From assembly GCF_947488465.1 (NCBI RefSeq), contig NZ_CANKZA010000005.1, positions 1 to 64,000 on the forward strand: DNA of 64,000 bases, in the 5' to 3' direction. Made by a program: the position numbers and the translations under genes. This DNA comes from an uncultured Microbacterium sp. Its GTDB lineage: Bacteria; Actinomycetota; Actinomycetes; Actinomycetales; Microbacteriaceae. Below, piece after piece: positions 57,936-64,000 of this stretch; position 1 is the stretch's first letter; every line of letters begins with the position of its first letter. The notes under the pieces are model-generated. The model was not told where the DNA came from. It did not search any database and saw only the letters and a list, made by a program, of their open reading frames with translations.

Positions 57936-59825
57936 ATGGCCATCGCCGACATCTTCACCCGCCCGACCCCGACCATCACGACGGGTCAGCGCCCGCCGGC
58001 GCCGCGGTACGGGGAGCGCCCGCATCTTGCGGGTGCGGCGATGGCCGAACTCGAGACGTGGGTCGCTGACATCGCCGCGCTGACGCAGCCTTCCCGCATC
58101 CACTGGATCGACGGCTCGCGCGCCGAGAACGAAGCGCTCCTGCGCGAACAGGTCGAAGAGGGCAAGCTCATCAAGCTGAACCCCGAGTGGCGCCCCGGCT
58201 CGTACCTGGCCCGATCACACCCGAGCGATGTCGCCCGCACCGAGGCCCGAACGTTCATCGCCTCCGAGAACGAGGCGGATGCGGGGCCGACCAACAACTG
58301 GATCGCTCCGGCCGAGATCCGCGAGACCCTCACGCCACTCTTCCGCGGCTCGATGCACGGCCGCACGATGTACGTCGTGCCGTTCTCGATGGGGCCGGTC
58401 GGCGGACCGCTCTCGCACATCGGCGTACAGGTCACCGACTCGGCCTATGCTGTCACCTCGATCGGGATCATGACGCGCGTCGGCACCGAGGTGCTCGAGC
58501 AGATTGCCGCCGGCAAACCCTGGGTCAAGACCGTCCATTCCGTCGGTGCCCCGCTCGCACCGGGCGAGCAGGATGTGGCCTGGCCGTGCAACGACGAGAA
58601 GTACATCGTGCATTTCCCCGACACGCTCGAGGTCTTCTCGTTCGGGTCGGGTTACGGCGGCAACGCGATCCTCGCGAAGAAGTGCTTCGCCCTGCGGATC
58701 GCCTCCGTGATCGGCCGCGACGAAGGCTGGCTCGCCGAGCACATGCTGCTCATCCGCGTGATCGACCCGAAGGGCAAGGCCTACCATTTGGCGGCCGCGT
58801 TCCCGTCGGCATGCGGCAAGACGAATCTCGCGATGCTGCGTCCCACGATCCCCGGTTGGCGCGTGGAGACCCTCGGAGACGACATCGCCTGGCTCCGTCC
58901 CGGCGACGACGGCCGCCTCTACGCCATCAACCCGGAAGCCGGGTTCTTCGGCGTCGCACCGGGCACGGGGCAGTCCACCAACGTCGCCGCCGTCGAGACG
59001 CTGTGGGGCAACACGATCTTCACGAACGTCGCCCTCCGCCCCGATGGCGACGTGTGGTGGGAAGGGCTGACCGACGACATCCCCGCCGAACTCACCGACT
59101 GGGAAGGGAACGCCTGGACCCCGGCATCCGGTCGCCCCGCCGCGCATCCCAACTCGCGCTTCACCGTCGCCGCCGCGCAGTGCCCCCAGATCGCACCGGA
59201 CTGGGATGCGGCCGAGGGAGTGCCGTTGGATGCCATTCTCTTCGGTGGCCGCCGTGCCACCAATGTGCCGCTCGTCCTCGAGGCGACCGACTGGACCCAC
59301 GGGGTCTTCCTCGGCTCGAACATCTCGTCGGAGCGCACGGCCGCCGCTGAGGGAACGGTCGGGGAACTGCGCCGCGACCCGTTCGCGATGCTCCCGTTCT
59401 GCGGCTACAACATGGCCGACTACTTCGCGCACTGGCTCGAGGTCGGCCAGAAGCTACGGTTCGATCGCGCGCCGCGCGTGTTCCAGGTGAACTGGTTCCG
59501 CAAGGGTGCCGACGGTCGGTTCCTGTGGCCCGGCTTCGGCGACAACGCGCGCGTCATCGACTGGATCATCCGGCGGCTCGACGGCAGCGTGCCCGCCGTC
59601 GACAGCCCTCTCGGCCGCTTGCCGCGCACCGAAGACCTCAACCTCGACGGGATCGAGGTGCCGGAGGCGGATCTCGCGGAACTCTTCGCGGTTGACCCGG
59701 AATTGTGGTTGCACGAAGCCGACCTCACCGAGGAGTTCTACCGGATCTTCGACGGAAAGGTTCCTGCGGCCCTGTACTCCGAGCTTGCGGCGTTGCGGTA
59801 CCGACTCAAGCTCGCGCGGGCCTGA
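57936..59825 (+). CDS. pckG: Phosphoenolpyruvate carboxykinase (GTP)
   Basis: A 629-residue GTP-dependent PEPCK, which turns oxaloacetate into PEP for gluconeogenesis. The kinase-1a loop is [12 protein letters not shown], preceded by the PEP-binding [15 protein letters not shown] and the metal site region; [19 protein letters not shown] near the C-terminus binds guanine. AAGGAG at 57924-57929 sets the ATG at 57936. The neighbouring RamB-type gene, transcribed away from it, is the probable regulator. Confidence 0.97.
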   Translation: MAIADIFTRPTPTITTGQRPPAPRYGERPHLAGAAMAELETWVADIAALTQPSRIHWIDGSRAENEALLREQVEEGKLIKLNPEWRPGSYLARSHPSDVARTEARTFIASENEADAGPTNNWIAPAEIRETLTPLFRGSMHGRTMYVVPFSMGPVGGPLSHIGVQVTDSAYAVTSIGIMTRVGTEVLEQIAAGKPWVKTVHSVGAPLAPGEQDVAWPCNDEKYIVHFPDTLEVFSFGSGYGGNAILAKKCFALRIASVIGRDEGWLAEHMLLIRVIDPKGKAYHLAAAFPSACGKTNLAMLRPTIPGWRVETLGDDIAWLRPGDDGRLYAINPEAGFFGVAPGTGQSTNVAAVETLWGNTIFTNVALRPDGDVWWEGLTDDIPAELTDWEGNAWTPASGRPAAHPNSRFTVAAAQCPQIAPDWDAAEGVPLDAILFGGRRATNVPLVLEATDWTHGVFLGSNISSERTAAAEGTVGELRRDPFAMLPFCGYNMADYFAHWLEVGQKLRFDRAPRVFQVNWFRKGADGRFLWPGFGDNARVIDWIIRRLDGSVPAVDSPLGRLPRTEDLNLDGIEVPEADLAELFAVDPELWLHEADLTEEFYRIFDGKVPAALYSELAALRYRLKLARA

Positions 59826-59949
59826 CCCGCGCCGGGGGGGCGGCGATGCGACTCACACCGTGACGCGCGCGTGGTCGTCGTTGAGGACGGCGCGGGCGGC
59901 CACGGCCACGGCGCGGGCGACCTCGTCAGCCCGGCCTCGGGCGACGCCG

Positions 59950-60147
59950 ATGGGCTTGGGAGATGACATCACGAACGGCGCCGAGAACCTCGTCGGCAAG
60001 GCGAAGGAAGCCGTCGGCACCATGACCGACAACGACAAGCTCGTCGCGGAGGGCAAGGCCCACCAGGTCAAGGCTCACGCGAAGGACGCGGCATCCGACG
60101 TGAAGGATGCCGGCACCGACATCGGGGACGCCCTCACGGGCAAGTGA
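59950..60147 (+). CDS. CsbD family stress protein
   Basis: A 65-residue CsbD-like protein (MGLGDDITNGAENLVGKAKE, then repeated AEGKAHQVKAHAKDAASD), small, helical and charged. Family members are general stress proteins of unknown mechanism. There is no visible ribosome binding site before the ATG, which is unusual for this gene type. The preceding 100 bases encode on the other strand a protein-like tail (see rejected items), so the upstream region may have been altered. Confidence 0.8.
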   Translation: MGLGDDITNGAENLVGKAKEAVGTMTDNDKLVAEGKAHQVKAHAKDAASDVKDAGTDIGDALTGK

Positions 60148-60222
60148 GCCCGGCCGCTCGAGGCGGCGTAGCGCGGGCGGGAGAGGGGGGATTCCCGTCC
60201 GCGTCACGTCGCCTCCCGCCGG

Positions 60223-62124
60223 CTAAACCAGGAGCTGGTGCGCCGCCAGATCGCGATAGAGCGGGGTCGACTCGATCAACTCGGCGTGCGAGCCCTGGCC
60301 GACGACCTCACCCTTGTCGAGGACGACGATCAGGTCGCTGTCCACCACGGTGGAGAGCCTGTGGGCGATCACGATGAGGGTCCGGCCGGCGGCCACGGCA
60401 TCGATGGCCTCGCGCATCCGCTGCTCATTGAGGCCGTCCAGCGATGACGTCGATTCGTCCAGGAGCAGGATCGGCGGGGCGGCGAGGAGCGCCCGGGCGA
60501 TCGCGAGGCGCTGGCGCTCGCCGCCGGAGAGCATGACTCCCGCCTCGCCGACCGGAGCCTGAAGCCCCAGCGGATTGCGCGCGAGCACGTCGCCGAGGTT
60601 CACGGCGTGCAGCACGGCCTCGCACTCCGCGTCGCTCGCGTCGGGCGATGCGAGGCGCAGGTTCTCCGCGATCGTTCCGGCGAGCGTCGGGGCATCCTGT
60701 TCGACGTACCCGAGCTGGGCGCGGAGGTCGGCGCGCGCGAGCGTGCGCACATCCTGCCCTCCGAGGAGGATGGCGCCCGCGGTCGGGTCGTAGAACCGCT
60801 CGATGAGCGCGAGCATCGTCGACTTGCCGGCTCCGGACGGGCCGACGAGCGCGACGCGCGCGCCACGCGGAACCCGGAACGACACGCCGCGCAGCACGTC
60901 GCCGTGCGCTGCATCCTCCGCGGGCAGGGTGATGGCAGCCGAGTCGACGTGGGCGTCTTCGAGAGCAGCCAAGGCTGCGGTCTCGGCGCTTCGGCGGGCC
61001 GCGACGACATGCTCGGGGTAGCGGAAGCGGACGTCCCGGAACTCGAGCGCATCGTCGGTGTCGACGGCCGCGACCGCACCGCGGGCACGGCCGGCGTCAC
61101 CGTCCTCCTCCGCGGGCAGATCGAGGACCTCCTGGATGCGGCCGAGCGCGCCGAGGGCCTGATTGACCGAGGTGATCGCGCCGAAGAACGATCCAAGCGG
61201 CGCCACGAGAAGGAAGAGGAACATCACGAACGTGATGAGGCTGGCGATCGAGATCGCACCCGAGGCGACGCGGAACCCGCCGAGTCCGAGCACGACGAGG
61301 AGCGATACCTGCAGGGCGATTCCGGCGATCGGCACGACGAGCGCCGAGACCTTCGCGATCTTGACGCCGATGCCGAAGACATCGGTGGCGACGGTGGTGA
61401 CCGCCTCCGCTTCGCGCTCGGTCGCCCCGGCAGCACGTACGGTGCGGATCGACCCGATCGCCCGTTCGACGCCGGAGGCGAGCTCGCCCACTTTCTCCTG
61501 CTGCTCCTGGGTTGCCTGGCGGATGCGACCGCTGAGCAGGACCACGCCGACGACCGACACCCCGATGACGACGACGATCGCGAGCAGCAGGAGCGGGTCG
61601 AGAACGGCCATCGCGATGATCGCACCGACGAACAGCAGCGCGTTTCCCACCGAATCGGCCAGGCCCTGGGTGAGGACGGCGTAGAGAAGTGTGGTGTCGG
61701 TGCCGACGCGAGAGACGAGATCGCCGGTGCGGCGCGAGTCGAACTCGCTGATCGGAAGGTGCAGGATACGGGCGATCAGCTTGCGGCGGGACGAGTAGAC
61801 GACGGCAGTCCCGGTGCGCTGCAGGAGGTAGTGCTGGTAGCCGGTGATGAGCGAACCGCCGACCACGAGCGCGACGATGCCCCAGATCAACAGTCCCAGC
61901 GATTGCTCGTTCTGCACCCGCTCGATGACCTGACCGACCAGGACGGGCTGGGCCAGCGTCGCGATCGCGCCGACGATGCTGAGCACGACGATGAGCGCGA
62001 CGACAGGCTTGTGCTCGAAGACGTAAGGAAGGAGCTGGGTCAGGCTCGCGCGCGGCCCACTCTCGGGTTCCGCGCGGCGACCGCGGCGGCGTGGGGAGGT
62101 GGTGGATGTCGGGGCAGAGGACAT
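60223..62124 (-). CDS. ABC exporter, fused permease and ATPase
   Basis: A 633-residue half-transporter: six helices at about 30-330 (KPVVALIVVLSIVGAIATLA first), then the ATPase with Walker A GPSGAGKST, signature LSGGERQRL, Walker B ILLLDESTSSLD with the catalytic Glu, and the switch His in IAHRLSTV. All sites are canonical, so a homodimer is expected, unlike the pair at 30819-34471. An insert of about 35 residues separates the first ATPase strand (RFRYP) from LRGVSFRVP. GGAGAAAG precedes ATG 62124. Substrate unknown; lipid or drug export is usual. Confidence 0.9.
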   Translation of the reverse strand: MSSAPTSTTSPRRRGRRAEPESGPRASLTQLLPYVFEHKPVVALIVVLSIVGAIATLAQPVLVGQVIERVQNEQSLGLLIWGIVALVVGGSLITGYQHYLLQRTGTAVVYSSRRKLIARILHLPISEFDSRRTGDLVSRVGTDTTLLYAVLTQGLADSVGNALLFVGAIIAMAVLDPLLLLAIVVVIGVSVVGVVLLSGRIRQATQEQQEKVGELASGVERAIGSIRTVRAAGATEREAEAVTTVATDVFGIGVKIAKVSALVVPIAGIALQVSLLVVLGLGGFRVASGAISIASLITFVMFLFLLVAPLGSFFGAITSVNQALGALGRIQEVLDLPAEEDGDAGRARGAVAAVDTDDALEFRDVRFRYPEHVVAARRSAETAALAALEDAHVDSAAITLPAEDAAHGDVLRGVSFRVPRGARVALVGPSGAGKSTMLALIERFYDPTAGAILLGGQDVRTLARADLRAQLGYVEQDAPTLAGTIAENLRLASPDASDAECEAVLHAVNLGDVLARNPLGLQAPVGEAGVMLSGGERQRLAIARALLAAPPILLLDESTSSLDGLNEQRMREAIDAVAAGRTLIVIAHRLSTVVDSDLIVVLDKGEVVGQGSHAELIESTPLYRDLAAHQLLV

Positions 62125-62180
62125 GGCGGCTTTCTCCAGGAGGGGCGCTTCTATTCTCGCCCGTCCCGCACCGCGCGGGC

Positions 62181-62531
62181 TCAGCGCCAGAGGACGGCGA
62201 GTGCGGCGTTGATGAAGGTCAGGATGCCGACGAGCCAGAACAGGGCCGGGGCGACCGAACCGTTTCTCCGCTGGCGGGCGGTGCCGATGCCGAGCAGGGC
62301 GCCGATGGCGAGCAGGATCACGAGCTTCGTGCCGAGCTTGACGTAGTTCAGCTCGTACGAGATTCCCCACGGCGCGGCCAGGGCGATCCCCGCGACGGCG
62401 GCGATGACCATGCCCCAGCTCATGATGCGCGTGAACCGGCGCTGGCCGACCGCCTCCACGACCCACGCGCCGAAAAGCACGGCGAAGCCGACGAGGTGGA
62501 CGAGGACGACGGCGTGCCGGAGGATTTCCAT
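62181..62531 (-). CDS. Small four-helix membrane protein
   Basis: A 116-residue protein made of four hydrophobic helices (HAVVLVHLVGFAVLFGAWVV; GMVIAAVAGIALAAP; LVILLAIGALLGIG; ALFWLVGILTFINAAL) with no catalytic motif seen. Conserved in related actinobacteria as far as I recall, but of unknown role. It lies between the ABC exporter and ribH on the same strand. Confidence 0.75.
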   Translation of the reverse strand: MEILRHAVVLVHLVGFAVLFGAWVVEAVGQRRFTRIMSWGMVIAAVAGIALAAPWGISYELNYVKLGTKLVILLAIGALLGIGTARQRRNGSVAPALFWLVGILTFINAALAVLWR

Positions 62532-62556
62532 GCCATCAGCCTACCTGAAGGATTGC

Positions 62557-63030
62557 TCAGTCGCGCAGGTCGCGGAGGAGGACAGCGGTGCGCAGGGCTG
62601 CGTCGGCGGCCTCGGCGCCTTTGTCTTCCTTCGAGCCGGGGAGCCCGGCACGGTCGATGCCCTGTTGCTCGTCGTCCAGCGTCAGCAGGCCGAAGCCCAC
62701 GGGCTTGCCGGTGTCGAGCGCCACACGCGTGAGGCCATCGGTCGCCGCGGCCGACACGTATTCGAAGTGGGGTGTGCCGCCGCGGATGATGACGCCGAGT
62801 GCGACGACCGCGTCGGCCCCGGCATCCAACACCGCCTTGCTGACGACCGGCAACTCGAACGACCCCGCCACGCGCTCCAGGCGCCACGACGCTCCGGATG
62901 CCGCGAGCACCCGCTCGGCGCCGGCGATGAGTCCGTCGCTGATGACGTCGTGCCAGAGTCCGGCCACGATCACGACCTCGATGCCCGTCGCATCGACGGC
63001 CCGGGTCTCGGGTGCTCCGTGCCCGCTCAT
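62557..63030 (-). CDS. ribH: 6,7-dimethyl-8-ribityllumazine synthase
   Basis: A 157-residue lumazine synthase, the penultimate enzyme of riboflavin synthesis. Motifs VAGSFELPVVSKAVLD and GVIIRGGTPHFEYV hold the substrate-binding residues. ATG 63030 overlaps the end of ribBA by four bases (ATGA), so the two are translated together. Confidence 0.96.
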   Translation of the reverse strand: MSGHGAPETRAVDATGIEVVIVAGLWHDVISDGLIAGAERVLAASGASWRLERVAGSFELPVVSKAVLDAGADAVVALGVIIRGGTPHFEYVSAAATDGLTRVALDTGKPVGFGLLTLDDEQQGIDRAGLPGSKEDKGAEAADAALRTAVLLRDLRD

Positions 63031-64000
63031 GCGTTCTCCTCCGTGATGGTCCGCGCGCGATCCAGATCTGCGTCGTCGATGATGTGGCCCATGCGGTCCC
63101 GCTTCGTGACGAGGTATTGGTGGTTGTTGGCCCCGACCCCGACGAGCAGGGGGACCTGCTCGACGACGGAGATGCCGAGACTGCGCAGCTGCGCGACCTT
63201 GTCGGTGTTGTTGGTGAGCAGGCGGACATTCTGCACGCCCAGGTCGTCGAGGATGCCGGCCGCCGCGCTGTAGTCGCGGGCATCCGCCGGGAGACCGAGC
63301 GCAAGGTTGGCATCGACCGTGTCGAGCCCGCGCTCTTGCAGGCTGTAGGCGCGCAGCTTGTTGATGAGCCCGATGCCGCGTCCCTCGTGACCGCGCATGT
63401 AGATCACGACGCCGCCGTCCTGCTCGATGCGGTCGAGTGCGGCATCGAGCTGCGGGCCGCACTCGCACTTGAGTGAGCCGAACGCTTCGCCGGTCAGGCA
63501 CTCGGAGTGCACGCGGACCAGTGGAGCATCCTCGCTCAGGTCGCCTGAGACGACCGCGATGTGGTCGGTGCCGCTGAGGCGGTCCTTGTACGCGAGGAAG
63601 CGGAACGTTCCGTGCGACGTCGGTACTTCGGCCTCGGCGCGCAGGCTTACCCGCCGCTTCCGCGCGTGCTCGACGGGGGTGCCCTCGCTGCCGTCGAGAT
63701 GCGCGATGAGCTGCTCGATCGTGATCACCGGGATGCCCTCGCGCGCACCCATTTCCAGAAGACCCGGAAGACGCATCATCGACCCGTCTTCCGCGACGAC
63801 CTCACCGATCGCGGCGACGGGCTGAAGCCCGGCGAGCTTCATGAGATCGACGCCGGCCTCGGTATGACCGGCGCGTTCGCGCACGCCGCCGTCGACGGCG
63901 CGGAGCGGCAGGATGTGCCCCGGTCGGATCACCGACGTCGGGACGGAGGCCGGGTCAGCCAGCACGTTGAGCGTGTGCGAGCGGTCGGCCGCGCTGATGC
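63027..64000 (-). CDS. ribBA: Bifunctional DHBP synthase/GTP cyclohydrolase II (5' end outside window)
   Basis: The frame runs off the right edge of the window, so the start is not seen. The visible part has the end of the 3,4-dihydroxy-2-butanone-4-phosphate synthase domain (IRPGHILPL, HTEAGVDLMKLAG) and the complete GTP cyclohydrolase II domain with the zinc Cys cluster (CLTGEAFGSLKCECGPQ) and MRGHEGRGIGLINK. It provides both precursors of riboflavin, with RibH directly downstream. Whether an FMN riboswitch controls the operon cannot be seen from this window. Confidence 0.95.
   Translation of the reverse strand, partial: ISAADRSHTLNVLADPASVPTSVIRPGHILPLRAVDGGVRERAGHTEAGVDLMKLAGLQPVAAIGEVVAEDGSMMRLPGLLEMGAREGIPVITIEQLIAHLDGSEGTPVEHARKRRVSLRAEAEVPTSHGTFRFLAYKDRLSGTDHIAVVSGDLSEDAPLVRVHSECLTGEAFGSLKCECGPQLDAALDRIEQDGGVVIYMRGHEGRGIGLINKLRAYSLQERGLDTVDANLALGLPADARDYSAAAGILDDLGVQNVRLLTNNTDKVAQLRSLGISVVEQVPLLVGVGANNHQYLVTKRDRMGHIIDDADLDRARTITEENA

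Noticed and set aside
59853..59949. Separate small gene on the - strand before csbD
   Set aside because: No start codon of its own or ribosome binding site outside csbD; kept only as a low-interest observation.

Overview
The window is high-GC actinobacterial DNA, most likely from a Microbacterium-like member of the Microbacteriaceae. The evidence is the gene set (PcrA, SucCD, PerM-like, PurN, PurH in an order that recalls the mycobacterial chromosome; a monomeric isocitrate dehydrogenase; a GTP-dependent PEP carboxykinase next to a RamB-type regulator), the strong GC bias at third codon positions, and many genes whose only promoter signal is a TANNNT box six bases before the start codon, which implies leaderless mRNAs. 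This placement is inference; no rRNA gene is present to confirm it.

Left part (1-16 kb): an integrase remnant, a DUF2252 protein, a membrane protein, a gene-poor stretch with a tRNA-like element carrying a CAU anticodon, a ThrE-type exporter and a YccF protein, then pcrA, an SseB-like protein, a LigD-type polymerase domain, an AI-2E permease, a second ThrE-type exporter and a stand-alone ATP-dependent DNA ligase. An acyl-CoA dehydrogenase gene converges on a TetR gene.

Centre (17-37 kb): sucCD; a reverse-strand cassette of five genes (19.2-23.1 kb) that looks like an orphan type VII secretion cargo module (WXG100-like protein, two small soluble proteins, a secretion-signal protein with a hydrophobic core, a membrane protein); a purine permease; PerM-like, purN and purH; an Ada/AlkA glycosylase with an alkyltransferase; a leader-peptide gene followed by a heterodimeric ABC exporter; a GNAT enzyme; and icd. 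sucC and icd, both TCA-cycle genes, carry the same hyphenated palindrome followed by the same downstream bases.

Right part (37-64 kb): an L,D-transpeptidase; a ROK regulator with N-acetylglucosamine genes (nagB, nagA, a GH20 hexosaminidase); glyA behind a ZTP riboswitch and folD; an amino-acid ABC transporter; ramB divergent from pckG; an ABC exporter; ribH and ribBA (cut by the window end). Between 40.5 and 56.1 kb at least five loci are internally deleted or frameshifted (solute-binding protein/ROK kinase, GH20, MarR, ABC-2 transporter, Na+/H+ antiporter), so this section looks degraded, or the assembly has lost segments there.

Two families of fixed-length extragenic palindromes run through the intergenic gaps: family A, three copies of exactly 73 bp, and family B, five copies of exactly 61 bp. 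I regard the type VII-like cassette, these palindromes, the shared TCA-cycle operator, the exporter leader and the tRNA-like element as the items most worth following up.
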